A stretch of DNA of 64,000 nt, from NCBI RefSeq assembly GCF_001425045.1, contig NZ_LMDJ01000009.1, forward strand, positions 28,909 through 92,908, written 5' to 3'. The position numbers and the translations under genes are program-made. Within the stretch, counting starts at the first letter, position 1; each line of letters begins with the position of its first letter. The notes beneath the pieces were generated by a model. The model did not search any database, was not told the DNA's origin, and saw only the letters and a program-made list of their open reading frames with translations. This document shows, in pieces, positions 8,394-16,644 of the stretch. The stretch is from Massilia sp. Root351. Its GTDB lineage: Bacteria > Pseudomonadota > Gammaproteobacteria > Burkholderiales > Burkholderiaceae_D.

Positions 8394-9631
8394 CAGGCGG
8401 TTCCCTTCAGGGCATGGACAGGATCGAGGCGGGACATTTTCCAGGCCGGCACCACGCCGGACAGCAGGCCGAACACGGTGGTGACCAGCAGGCCGTAGCC
8501 GAACACGGTGAGGTTGAGCTGCACTTTCAGGTAGGGAATGATGGCGGACGCTTCCAGCCAGGCCAGCAAGCCCCAGGTGCACAGCAGGCTCAATCCGCCG
8601 CCGGCGAGGCACAGCAGTACATTCTCCAGCAGCAGCTGGCCGGCCAGCTGGGCGCTGGTGGCGCCGAAGGCCTTGCGCACGCCGATCTCGCCGCTGCGCT
8701 CCATGATGCGGCCCATGTTCAGGTTCACCAGGTTGAGCGCGGGCAGCAGCATGAACAGCAGCATCAGCACGGCGATCACCGCCAGCACAGTGGTGGCGCC
8801 GGAGTCCTCACTTTCGCTTTGCGTGAGCATGCGCGAGAACAGCTCCAGCTTGCTGTCGGCCCAGAAGTGCGCGGTAGCCCACGCCTTGGGGTCGTCGAAC
8901 TGGAAGTTGCGCGCTGCGCGCATCACGTCCTGCTTGATCAGTGGCAGGCCGGCCTGGTCGCGCGCCATCAGCAGCGCGGTGAAATTGCCGAACTGCTGGT
9001 TGCGGTACTCCGTGGACGCGTAGGTGGTGTGCGGTACCCAGATATCGGAGAAGGCGTTCAAGTGCAGCTCGTCCTGCACCACGCCGACGACCTTGAACAG
9101 CTGGCCGCCAGTGCTGAGCGGCTGGCCCAGGGCCGACACGCCGGGGAACAGCTTGCGCGCGGTGGACGCGTTGATGACAGCCACCATGCGGCCCTGCGCC
9201 ATGTCGTCCTCGTGCAGCACGCGCCCGGCCAGCAGCGTGAAGTCCAGGATCTGCCAGTACTCGGCATCGGTGCGGCGCAGCAGCAGTTCGCTGACGCGCT
9301 CACCCTGGTAGACCGACACCGTTTCCGGGCTCGTGACGGCCGACACCAGCTGCGCCGATTTGATCGGCTTGAGCGATTGTTCGATCAGCTTGAAGCCCAG
9401 CGGGCTGCGGCTCCTCTGCTGGTTGTCGGGGCCGCGCGCCTCGATCTTGTGCACTTGCAGATAGCGTCCGCTGCGGCCTTCCACGCCGCTGGGCTGGAAG
9501 GCGTTCTGCAGCAGCGCGGTTACCACCAGCAGCACCACCAGCGTGAGCACGATGCAGGCCAGGTTGATGGCGGTGAACAGTTTGCGCCGCATCAACACCT
9601 TGAAGGCGGTAAGCAGATAGTTGCGTAGCAT
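8393..9631 (-). CDS. ABC transporter permease, FtsX/MacB type (first copy)
   Basis: A 412-residue inner-membrane permease with the same plan as its neighbour: an N-terminal helix (about residues 20-42, rich in Val and Leu), a periplasmic domain, then three membrane helices. The FtsX motif reads RSGEIGVRKAFGATSAQL and the C-terminus LDPVHALKGTA is characteristic. Identity with the second copy is limited to these regions, so they are anciently diverged partners and not a recent duplication. It starts 9 bases after the ATPase gene ends. The transported substrate is unknown; relatives export lipoproteins, peptides or antibiotics. Confidence 0.88.
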   Translation of the reverse strand: MLRNYLLTAFKVLMRRKLFTAINLACIVLTLVVLLVVTALLQNAFQPSGVEGRSGRYLQVHKIEARGPDNQQRSRSPLGFKLIEQSLKPIKSAQLVSAVTSPETVSVYQGERVSELLLRRTDAEYWQILDFTLLAGRVLHEDDMAQGRMVAVINASTARKLFPGVSALGQPLSTGGQLFKVVGVVQDELHLNAFSDIWVPHTTYASTEYRNQQFGNFTALLMARDQAGLPLIKQDVMRAARNFQFDDPKAWATAHFWADSKLELFSRMLTQSESEDSGATTVLAVIAVLMLLFMLLPALNLVNLNMGRIMERSGEIGVRKAFGATSAQLAGQLLLENVLLCLAGGGLSLLCTWGLLAWLEASAIIPYLKVQLNLTVFGYGLLVTTVFGLLSGVVPAWKMSRLDPVHALKGTA

Positions 9632-9640
9632 GCGGTCCCC

Positions 9641-10306
9641 TTACGCCACCAGCTGGCCGTCGAACACGCGCACGATGCGATTGGCGCGCCGCGCTTCGGT
9701 TTCGTCGTGCGTCACCATCACCACCGTGGTGCCTTCGGCGTTCAGCTTGAGCAGGATGTCCATGACCTCGGCCCCCATCTTGCTATCCAGGTTGCCGGTC
9801 GGCTCGTCGGCCAGCAGCACTTGCGGGCGGCCCACAATGGCGCGCGCGAGCGCCACGCGCTGCTGCTGGCCGCCGGACAGTTGATTGGGGTAGTGTTCCA
9901 TGCGCGCGCCCAGGCCCACCTTCTCCAGCGCCCCGCGCGCCAGGCGCTTGCGCTCGGCCGCCGTGACGCCGCTGCGGTAGAGCAGCGGCAGTTCCACGTT
10001 GTCGATCACGCGCAGGTCGGCAATCAGGTGGAAGCTCTGGAAGATGAAGCCGAAGGTGCGGTTGCGCAGCCGCGCCACTTCCTTGTCGCGGTAGGACTTC
10101 ACCGGCGCGCCGCCGACGCGGATGGTGCCCGAGCCGGGCCGGTCCAGCAGGCCGATAAGATTGAGCAGGGTGCTCTTGCCGCAGCCGCTGGGACCCATGA
10201 TGCAAACGAATTCGGCTTCCTTCACATGCAGGTCGATGTCCTTCAGCGCCAGGGTTTCCACCTTATCGGTCTGGTAGGTCTTGCTTACTTTTTCAAGCTG
10301 GATCAT
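9641..10306 (-). CDS. ABC transporter ATP-binding protein (MacB/LolD class)
   Basis: A 221-residue soluble ATPase that powers the two FtsX-type permeases encoded downstream. Walker A GPSGCGKST is at residues 38-46, the Q-loop region is FIFQSFHLI, the signature is LSGGQQQRVALARA and Walker B is LLADEPTGNLDSK, followed by the switch histidine in VMVTHDE. 'NLDSKMG' and the short length are typical of the MacB/LolD group. It lies 9 bases after the adaptor gene, in the same operon. Confidence 0.93.
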   Translation of the reverse strand: MIQLEKVSKTYQTDKVETLALKDIDLHVKEAEFVCIMGPSGCGKSTLLNLIGLLDRPGSGTIRVGGAPVKSYRDKEVARLRNRTFGFIFQSFHLIADLRVIDNVELPLLYRSGVTAAERKRLARGALEKVGLGARMEHYPNQLSGGQQQRVALARAIVGRPQVLLADEPTGNLDSKMGAEVMDILLKLNAEGTTVVMVTHDETEARRANRIVRVFDGQLVA

Positions 10307-10315
10307 GGTCTTCCC

Positions 10316-11560
10316 TTATTCGACGCGGATGCTGTCGTGTTCCTGGTAGCGGCTGGTGTCGGAGATGATGACGCGCTCGCCAAGCTGGGCGCCGCCGGCG
10401 ATCTCCACCGCCTTGCCGTCGCCGGCGCCGATGTCGAGCATGGTCTTGCGCGCGACGCCGCCGCGCAGCACGAACACGGCCTGGCGCCCCTTGCCGTTGA
10501 AGGCAGGTCCGCTGTCGGCCACCAGCACGTTGGCCTTCTGTTCGATGACGATGTTCACGTCCACGCGCAGCTTGTTGCGCAGCAGCGGGTGGCTGGGCTG
10601 TTCGAGCGCCACCAGCAGCTTGACGCTGCCGTTCTGGATTTCCGGCAGAATGGTATGCACGCGCCCCGCCAGCAGCTGCTTGCCTTGCTCCACGCGCACC
10701 GCCTGGCCGGGACTGAGCAGGCGCGTGTGGAAGTCCGACAGCGTGGCTTCCACGCGGTAGTTGGCCAGGTCGGACACCTTGGCCACCAGCTGGCCGACGG
10801 CGACCGCCGCACCTTCCTCGGCCGCGAGGGAAGTCAGCATGCCGGCGAAGGGCGCCCGCACCCGGGTTTGCGCCAGCAGGATCTGCTGCTGGTCCAGCTG
10901 CTTTTGCAGGATGGACTTCTGCAGCCGCGCGCCTTCGATGCCGCTGGCGGTGCTGCGGCGGTTGTCTTCGATCAGTTCCTTCTGCTGGCGCAGCTGCACC
11001 TCGATGCGCTGCACGTTCAGCTCCGCCGTCAGCATGTCCTCGCCGGACACCGCGCCAACCTTGCGCAGGGTGGCGTAGCGCTCGCGCTTGGCGCGCGTGC
11101 TTTGCAGGTCAAGCTCCAGCAGCTCGATGGCGCTGGCATACTGTTTGCGCTTCTGGTCCATCTCCAGCGTCAGGCCGAGGATGCGGTTGTCCTGCTGCGC
11201 GATCTGCTCCTGGATGGCGTCGATGGCAAGGCGCACGCTGCGGTCGTCCAGTTCCAGCAGCAGTTCATGCGCCGCGACCTGCTGTCCCAGCTTGGCGTGC
11301 ACCTTGGCCACGCGGCTCTGGATCGGGCTGGGCACCAGTTCCTCGTGCTCGGGCACCACAATGCCGGAGGCGCTGACGGTGCTGGCGATGCTGCCGCGCC
11401 GGATCTCGGCCACGCTGATGTCGTTCCTGCTCACGCCGGGACTGGCCGCGCGGTTGATCCCCCACGCGGCTGCGCACACCAGCACGAGGGCGCCGATGCC
11501 GGCGGCCAGCGTGCGGCGCCGGCGGCGGTTGATGATGCGGGGATCGAGGGCAGTGTCCAT
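10316..11560 (-). CDS. Periplasmic adaptor (HlyD/MacA-like) of the ABC exporter
   Basis: A 414-residue membrane-fusion protein anchored by one N-terminal helix (about residues 19-38). The order is lipoyl half-motif, a long coiled-coil hairpin (about 115-230, rich in Gln, Leu and Arg), second lipoyl half (RVRAPFAGMLTSLAAEEGAAV), beta-barrel and membrane-proximal domain. Such adaptors link an inner-membrane MacB-type pump to an outer-membrane TolC channel; no outer-membrane component is encoded in this window. It is the first gene of the six-gene operon, and its ATG lies about 23 bases downstream of the start site predicted from the sigma-54 promoter. Confidence 0.9.
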   Translation of the reverse strand: MDTALDPRIINRRRRRTLAAGIGALVLVCAAAWGINRAASPGVSRNDISVAEIRRGSIASTVSASGIVVPEHEELVPSPIQSRVAKVHAKLGQQVAAHELLLELDDRSVRLAIDAIQEQIAQQDNRILGLTLEMDQKRKQYASAIELLELDLQSTRAKRERYATLRKVGAVSGEDMLTAELNVQRIEVQLRQQKELIEDNRRSTASGIEGARLQKSILQKQLDQQQILLAQTRVRAPFAGMLTSLAAEEGAAVAVGQLVAKVSDLANYRVEATLSDFHTRLLSPGQAVRVEQGKQLLAGRVHTILPEIQNGSVKLLVALEQPSHPLLRNKLRVDVNIVIEQKANVLVADSGPAFNGKGRQAVFVLRGGVARKTMLDIGAGDGKAVEIAGGAQLGERVIISDTSRYQEHDSIRVE

Positions 11561-11592
11561 GGCGGTGCGCGTTGCAAGAGATGCTGCTCCTG

Positions 11593-11609
11593 TTGCAAGG
11601 CCTGTGCCA
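11593..11609 (-). promoter_or_regulatory. Sigma-54 promoter (-24/-12) of the ABC exporter operon
   Basis: On the minus strand the sequence reads TGGCAC-AGGCC-TTGCAA, an exact match to the consensus TGGCACN5TTGCW. The -24 GG and -12 GC dinucleotides are at the proper 10-bp distance. It lies 33 bases upstream of the adaptor start codon. The same operon encodes an NtrC-family activator, the protein class such promoters require, so autoregulation is very likely. Confidence 0.88.
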
Positions 11610-11713
11610 GGACCGCGTGCGGGTGGTTTTTTGCCGTGATATCAAGGGCTTGGATGCGCTGCGGGCGTGCCGGGCGCGGCGCTACGGCCGGGACGATTGC
11701 CCGCCACAGGGCA

Positions 11714-11737
11714 GGACTGCCCGGAACCGGGCAGTCC
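11714..11737. terminator. Perfect 11-bp inverted repeat after the GH19 chitinase gene
   Basis: GGACTGCCCGG-AA-CCGGGCAGTCC is a perfect GC-rich hairpin starting 10 bases past the GH19 stop codon on the minus strand. There is no T-run behind it. It could be a terminator of the chitinase operon. Because it lies about 105-128 bp upstream of the -24 element of the sigma-54 promoter, it could instead, or also, be an enhancer site for the NtrC-type regulator. Confidence 0.55.
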
Positions 11738-11746
11738 CTTGCGGCT

Positions 11747-13165
11747 TTAGTTCAGCACCACGTTCCAGTTTTTCTCCACGCACCTGGCATAGTTGCCGGG
11801 AATGAGGGCGCTGTACGGGGTCTGGTAGCTCACCAGTTGGCACTGGTAGTCGCCGCCGCTGTTCCAGTTCTTTTCCCAATAGATGCTGTAGGCGGCGGAA
11901 CTGGATGGGCCGAAGCGCTGCATGGTGGCGCAGGAGAGCTGCTCGCCCGCCGTGTTCCAGCCCAGGTCCGCCGCGAACTGCTGGTAGTAGTCGATGCGGT
12001 TCTGCGCCGCCGCCTTCTCCGTGCCGGTGCCGCATTCGGCGTTGATGATCATGATGGTGGTGGCGAAGTTGTTGCCGGCGCCCGCCGCCGCGTCGGCCGC
12101 ATTCGGTATCCAGGTGCCGTCGATCACGTGCAGCATGGACGGCTTGGGCGGCTGCGGGTAGACGAAAAAGAAGGTCGCGGAAGCGAGGTTGAGCCAGGTC
12201 GATGCCACCAGGTCCGGGTCCTTCAGCAGCACGGACTGGTCGCCGTCGTGCATTACCTGCGAGAAGGGGCCGTAGTTGTAGTTGTAGGAGAGCTGCTTGG
12301 CGCCGCGTCCGAAATACTTCTTGTAGCTGCCATCGGCGTTTTTGCCGCAGGTCCAGACCGAGTTGAACACCGGGTCGGCGCATTCTGTGTTGTAGCCGCA
12401 GCCGGTGCCGGTTTCGTCGCAGCCCATCTCGCGCAAGTACTTCAGGCCCTGGCGCCACTGCGGCAGCGGGATGCTGGCGTTATGGTCGCCGGTTTCCTGG
12501 GCGAAGTGGGCGAACATGGTGGCCAGCGTGCGGCGGCAGATGTTGTCGGCGTTGCGGCTGTCGGTGTAGTCATCGCAGACGGCGGGGAACTTGGCCACCG
12601 CCTGCAGGAATCGGCGGTAGGTGTAGCTTGGCTCGCGCATGCCGAAGTAGAAGTCCCACCTGGCGGACGACAGCAGGCGCTCGACGCGCTTGACGTTGAC
12701 CGGGTTCGCGGCGGCGCCGGGCGTGACCGCTTCCACGGCGGGGTTGTCCAGCGTGCGGATGCTGGCTTTCACCTTGCGGAAGAAGTCGTTGTTGGTGAGT
12801 TCGGCTTCGCGTGCTTCGGCCTGGGCTTTCGTGGGGATGCCGCCGGGCGGCGTGCCGGGGCCGGGATCCGGCCCCGGGTCGGTGGCCTCGGCGATGTATT
12901 TCCAGGGACCGTAGGTGTCGGCCGTGCTGGGGGCGCTGCCTTGGGTCCACCATTTGGCTTCGTATTGCTTGCCAAGGTGGATGGCGCACATGCCGGCGGT
13001 GTAAACCTGGGTGGTCGACCAGGTGGGGCAGGATGCGGCCGCGGCTGAGGTCGAGGCGGTGCCGGCCAGCAGGCGCCGGGCGGCGCCGGTTTGTGACGCG
13101 GTGTCGCTGCCGCCGCAGGCCGCGAGCAGGGCGGCAAGCAGCGGCGCATAAAATCGGATGGGCAT
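11747..13165 (-). CDS. GH19 chitinase, predicted lipoprotein with CBM5/12
   Basis: A 472-residue secreted endochitinase. The signal peptide ends in the lipobox LLAAC (Cys17), followed by GG. That predicts an outer-membrane lipoprotein, because Asp is absent at +2. A chitin-binding CBM5/12 module follows (about residues 46-92, with AKWWTQ), then a Pro/Gly linker and a GH19 domain (about 115-472). The likely acid catalyst is E224 in FAHFAQETGDH, and the GH19 signature YFGRGAKQLSYNYNYGPFS is present. The ATG at 13165 has GGAG 6 bases upstream. Last gene of the chitin operon. The 93-base gap before it holds no obvious promoter. Confidence 0.93.
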   Translation of the reverse strand: MPIRFYAPLLAALLAACGGSDTASQTGAARRLLAGTASTSAAAASCPTWSTTQVYTAGMCAIHLGKQYEAKWWTQGSAPSTADTYGPWKYIAEATDPGPDPGPGTPPGGIPTKAQAEAREAELTNNDFFRKVKASIRTLDNPAVEAVTPGAAANPVNVKRVERLLSSARWDFYFGMREPSYTYRRFLQAVAKFPAVCDDYTDSRNADNICRRTLATMFAHFAQETGDHNASIPLPQWRQGLKYLREMGCDETGTGCGYNTECADPVFNSVWTCGKNADGSYKKYFGRGAKQLSYNYNYGPFSQVMHDGDQSVLLKDPDLVASTWLNLASATFFFVYPQPPKPSMLHVIDGTWIPNAADAAAGAGNNFATTIMIINAECGTGTEKAAAQNRIDYYQQFAADLGWNTAGEQLSCATMQRFGPSSSAAYSIYWEKNWNSGGDYQCQLVSYQTPYSALIPGNYARCVEKNWNVVLN

Positions 13166-13258
13166 GGTGTCTCCGTTGTTGTGATGCCGTACGGGACGGC
13201 GTTGGGCGCGCAGGCGGATCAGGCCGGAGGCCGTAACCCGCCATGAGCCGCAGCAGGC

Positions 13259-15586
13259 TTACTTGAGGACCACCGGCAGGTCCGGATATTCGTCAGCCAG
13301 CGCGTAGCGCACGCCGTTGACGGTGATGGTGTAGGCGGATGGCCCGGAAATCGGCAGCGTGTAGTTCAGGGTGAGCGATACGGACGCTCCCGGCGCCAGC
13401 GACTGCCATGCCGGTATGGTGAACTTGGCGCGGTTGAAGTTGGACTTGAAACCGCCGATATTGTTCGGCCCCGTGTAGCCGGCCTTGATCACTGCCAGCC
13501 CGTAGCCCGACTGGTCGCTCATGCTGGCCGGGGCCGACACCGGATAGTCGAACTCCACCACCGAGCCGCCCGGGATGGTGGCGGTGCTGTTGTTCGTCAC
13601 TGTCATCACTGGATTGATCGGGTAGTTGCTGTCACCCAGCTTCCAGCCGCCCAGTTCGATGCTCACCTTGGCGCTGCTGGCCGGAATCACCGATTCGGCG
13701 CGCGCAGCGCCGTATGGGCCCGCTGCCTTGAAGGCGTTGTAGATATTGGTGGTCAGCGTGTAACCCATGAAGTACTCGCCCTGGCCGCCGCGCTTGGTGG
13801 CGTCCCACGCGTAGTCGCCCGCCAGCTCCCAGATCATGATGCCGCCGATGTTGTTGTCGATGACGTACTGGGTCTTGGCGGCCATCGACTGCGCCGTCTC
13901 GGTGGACAGGAACACCTTGCGGGTGGCGTTCCACAGCCATGGCGCGGCCATGGTGGCGCTGTAGTTCGGCACGTAGGTGCCGGTCAGCGTTTTCTCGGTC
14001 ACGCCGTAGGCGTCCAGGTAGTCCGGCACGATGGCGTTCTGCAGGTTGAGCGCGTGCCACAGCGGGTTGCCGCCGCCGGGCACCGGCTGGCCGTTGCTGT
14101 CCAGGTCATGCCAGACATTGTCGATGCCGGTGGCGCCGCTGCCGCAGGTTTTCACGCCCGCGCAGGTGACCGTGTTGCTGACCAGCGGACTGGTGCCCCA
14201 CAGGCCGCTGCTGCCGCCGGTGACGTCCTTCCAGCCGCGCGTGTAGTAGGGCACGCCGATATTGATGCGGCCGGCCTGCAGCGCACCACGGTAGTAGCGG
14301 TAGGCCCAGTCCACGTTCAGGTAGCCGATGCCGCCGTACTGGTAGGCGTTGCCGGCCTTGAGTTCGGCGTCGTTGCCGTCGTCGAACAGGGCGGCGTTGG
14401 GGCCGACGTACTGGTTCCAGCCGCCGTGCAGGTCATACGACATCAGGCTGGCATAGTCCAGGTACTTCAGGCCGGACAGGTTTTCCTCGCCGCGCAGTAT
14501 CCACGCGGAGGCGGAGCCGGCGATGGTGAGCATGTAGTACTTCTGGTCCGCCACGGCGGCGTTGTCGAGCTTTTCGCGCACGGTCTTGAGCAGCACGTTG
14601 TAGCTCTTCATCAGGCCAGCCAGGCGCGGTTTCGATGCGCCGAAGTCGAGCGGGTTACCGGCTTCGTTATTGGTGGTGGGGTGCTCGTAGTCGATGTCGA
14701 TGCCGTCGAAGAAGGTGTACTGGCGCAGGAAGGCGACCATGGAATCGGCCAGGGTGTTGATGCCTGCACTGTTCAGCGTACCGTCGACGTTGGTGGTGGC
14801 GGTGTAGAAGCCGCCGCTGCCCGCCCAGCCACCCACGGACAGCATGATCTTCACGCCAGGGTGCTTCTTCTTGTACTGCGCGAGCAGGTTGAAGTGGCCT
14901 TTGTAGGGCAGTGCCGGATCCATCGCGGCTGCCGGGTTGCCGGGCCAGGTCAGGCCGGTGTCCGGGTTGGCGGGGCCGCTGCCGATCTGCACCTTGTTGG
15001 CGCTGTCCACCGCCGCGAAGGCGTAGTTGACGTGGGTGATCTTGTCCCAAGGGATGTTGTTGACCAGGTAGGACGGCGTGCCGCCCCCGCCCGTACGCCA
15101 ACTGGTGAAGTAGCCGACGATGCGGCGGTTCAGGCCATTGGCCAGCTTCTCGCGGCCGTTGGCATCGTAGACGCTGCAGTAGGGTACGTTGGTGACCGGC
15201 GAGGCGAGGCCGTCGGGGCGGCAGGCAACCGGTGTCGGCGTCGGTGTCGGCGTCGGTGTAGGTGTGGGCGTTGGCGTTGGCGTGGGCGTCGGGGTAGGCG
15301 TGGGCGTCGGCGTGGTTGCCTGCAGCTCCCATGGGCCCCACTGTTCGGCGCCGGGCACGTTGTTCTGGGTCCACCATTTCGCGTTGTAGGTCTTGCCTTG
15401 ATAGGTGACGCAGGCGCCGGCGGTGTACACGCTGGCGGCCGCCCATTCGTCGCACGCTGCGGCGGCAACGCCGGCAGTGGCGCCGGCGAGTTTTTTTGCG
15501 GTGGGGGTGGTGGTGGTGTCGCCCGCGCCGCCGCAGGCCGCAAGGGCGCCGCTCAGCAGCATGAGCATCAGCATATTGGTTTTCAT
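13259..15586 (-). CDS. GH18 chitinase, multidomain lipoprotein
   Basis: A 775-residue chitinase. A lipobox (ALAAC, then GG) anchors it. The domains are a CBM5/12 module (about residues 43-90, [11 protein letters not shown] and EQWGPWEL), a Thr-Pro repeat linker (about 92-118), a GH18 barrel (about 132-640) and a C-terminal beta-sandwich (about 655-775) that I take to be substrate-binding. The catalytic motif is DGIDIDYEH with acid E301. GH18 enzymes hydrolyse chitin by substrate-assisted catalysis with retention. The ATG at 15586 is preceded by GGAG in the same CGGAGACAC leader that precedes the GH19 gene. It lies 19 bases after the JmjC-like gene. Confidence 0.93.
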   Translation of the reverse strand: MKTNMLMLMLLSGALAACGGAGDTTTTPTAKKLAGATAGVAAAACDEWAAASVYTAGACVTYQGKTYNAKWWTQNNVPGAEQWGPWELQATTPTPTPTPTPTPTPTPTPTPTPTPTPTPVACRPDGLASPVTNVPYCSVYDANGREKLANGLNRRIVGYFTSWRTGGGGTPSYLVNNIPWDKITHVNYAFAAVDSANKVQIGSGPANPDTGLTWPGNPAAAMDPALPYKGHFNLLAQYKKKHPGVKIMLSVGGWAGSGGFYTATTNVDGTLNSAGINTLADSMVAFLRQYTFFDGIDIDYEHPTTNNEAGNPLDFGASKPRLAGLMKSYNVLLKTVREKLDNAAVADQKYYMLTIAGSASAWILRGEENLSGLKYLDYASLMSYDLHGGWNQYVGPNAALFDDGNDAELKAGNAYQYGGIGYLNVDWAYRYYRGALQAGRINIGVPYYTRGWKDVTGGSSGLWGTSPLVSNTVTCAGVKTCGSGATGIDNVWHDLDSNGQPVPGGGNPLWHALNLQNAIVPDYLDAYGVTEKTLTGTYVPNYSATMAAPWLWNATRKVFLSTETAQSMAAKTQYVIDNNIGGIMIWELAGDYAWDATKRGGQGEYFMGYTLTTNIYNAFKAAGPYGAARAESVIPASSAKVSIELGGWKLGDSNYPINPVMTVTNNSTATIPGGSVVEFDYPVSAPASMSDQSGYGLAVIKAGYTGPNNIGGFKSNFNRAKFTIPAWQSLAPGASVSLTLNYTLPISGPSAYTITVNGVRYALADEYPDLPVVLK
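15231..15311 (-). repeat. Thr-Pro linker minisatellite in the GH18 gene
   Basis: About 13 tandem 6-bp units encode alternating Thr and Pro between the CBM5/12 and catalytic domains. Third codon positions vary between units, so the array is protein-selected or old and not a fresh slippage tract. Such linkers are known to change length easily by replication slippage. Confidence 0.85.
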
Positions 15587-15605
15587 TGTGTCTCCGATTG
15601 TCGAT

Positions 15606-16640
15606 TTAGAAATCGTGATGTTGTGGGTAGTTGCTGTAGAAGTCGTTGTCCCAGCGGAAGTTGGTGGCTGAGACGGTGATGGAGACGTCCAGCGCCTCCA
15701 CGAAGTGCCACCAGCCCACCGGCAGGAACAGGATCTCGCCCGGCGCCAGCACGCAGTCCAGCACCGGCACGCAGGCCATGGCCGGGAAACGCTGCAGGTC
15801 GATGGCGCGGCCGTCCACCGGCGTGAAACAGTGCCGCTGGTTGTACAGCCGGGGCGTATCGCACGGCGCGATCAGGCGTACGCGTTTGCGGCCCGAGATC
15901 TGCACCATGAAGTTGTTGGTCAGATCGTGATGGAAGGGGGTGATGGTGCCCGCCGGACCCAGCCAGAAAAATCCCGCACGCTCGCCTGTCAGGTAGTCGG
16001 GCAAGGCGGGGACGTCGGCCCACAGTTCGTGCAGCGCCTGGCGGTTCTGCGTGTCGTTGTTGGCCGTCATGTAGAAGTCGTTGGTCACGCCGCTACTGCG
16101 TACCAGCGCCGCGTACTCGCCGAAAGGCATGCGACGCTTGTGCGCGAGGCTGTTCATTTCGTAGTCCGGATCCGCATTGCGGCCGAACTGTACTTCCACC
16201 TCGCGGTCCGCGAAGCGTTCGCCCAGCGTGTCCACTGTCCACTCAGCGCGCGCAACGCTGCCGTCCAGCATGCCGGTGATGATGACGGGACGGTTGAGGC
16301 TGTAGTGCTGGTGCAGGAAGTCCTCCGTCGACAGGCGCTCGCGGCGCGGGATCTGCGCGGCCTCGGACGCCAGGCGGTTCAGCTGCGACTGGATGCCCAA
16401 CACCCAGTCGCGCTTGGCGAGACGGTTGTGCAGGCGCTGTACGCCTTGCAGGTAGGGGCTGCGCAGCGCGGCCTGGATCTCCGCGTGCGCATCGCGCGCA
16501 ATGACGCCGGACTTGACCAGGATGCCGGCCAGCGTGTCCGGGTGGCTGCCGAGGATGAGGTTCTCGGCGATCCAGCATTTCCATTCATCGCTGATGCCGG
16601 CGGTTCGGACGACTGCCCGTGTCATTGCGCGCGTCTTCAT
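15606..16640 (-). CDS. Cupin-like/JmjC-domain protein in the chitinase operon
   Basis: A 344-residue protein with a C-terminal Cupin_8/JmjC-like domain (about residues 105-335). The putative Fe(II) site is H237 or H238 and D239 in TPFHHDLTNN, with H312 in GWWHFVEALD; the HxD...H arrangement suggests a 2-oxoglutarate-type oxygenase. The N-terminal 100 residues are helical and unassigned. There is no signal peptide, so it should be cytosolic although its neighbours are secreted. It lies 4 bases after one GH18 gene and 19 before the other. Cupin-like proteins are known companions of N-acetylglucosamine and chitin utilisation genes in proteobacteria, where their role is unknown. Confidence 0.8.
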   Translation of the reverse strand: MKTRAMTRAVVRTAGISDEWKCWIAENLILGSHPDTLAGILVKSGVIARDAHAEIQAALRSPYLQGVQRLHNRLAKRDWVLGIQSQLNRLASEAAQIPRRERLSTEDFLHQHYSLNRPVIITGMLDGSVARAEWTVDTLGERFADREVEVQFGRNADPDYEMNSLAHKRRMPFGEYAALVRSSGVTNDFYMTANNDTQNRQALHELWADVPALPDYLTGERAGFFWLGPAGTITPFHHDLTNNFMVQISGRKRVRLIAPCDTPRLYNQRHCFTPVDGRAIDLQRFPAMACVPVLDCVLAPGEILFLPVGWWHFVEALDVSITVSATNFRWDNDFYSNYPQHHDF

Positions 16641-16644
16641 GGGC

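Noticed and set aside
9707..13048. 1113-codon plus-strand open frame across the exporter and GH19 genes
   Set aside because: It is the antisense shadow of four genes with intact motifs on the minus strand; high GC keeps stop codons rare.
15231..15311. Short tandem repeats as a possible CRISPR array
   Set aside because: Units are 6 bases, contiguous, in frame and encode Thr-Pro; there are no spacers.
14054..15679. 541-codon plus-strand frame opposite the GH18 gene
   Set aside because: Val/Gly/Arg-rich antisense product of the Thr-Pro linker region, with no domain.
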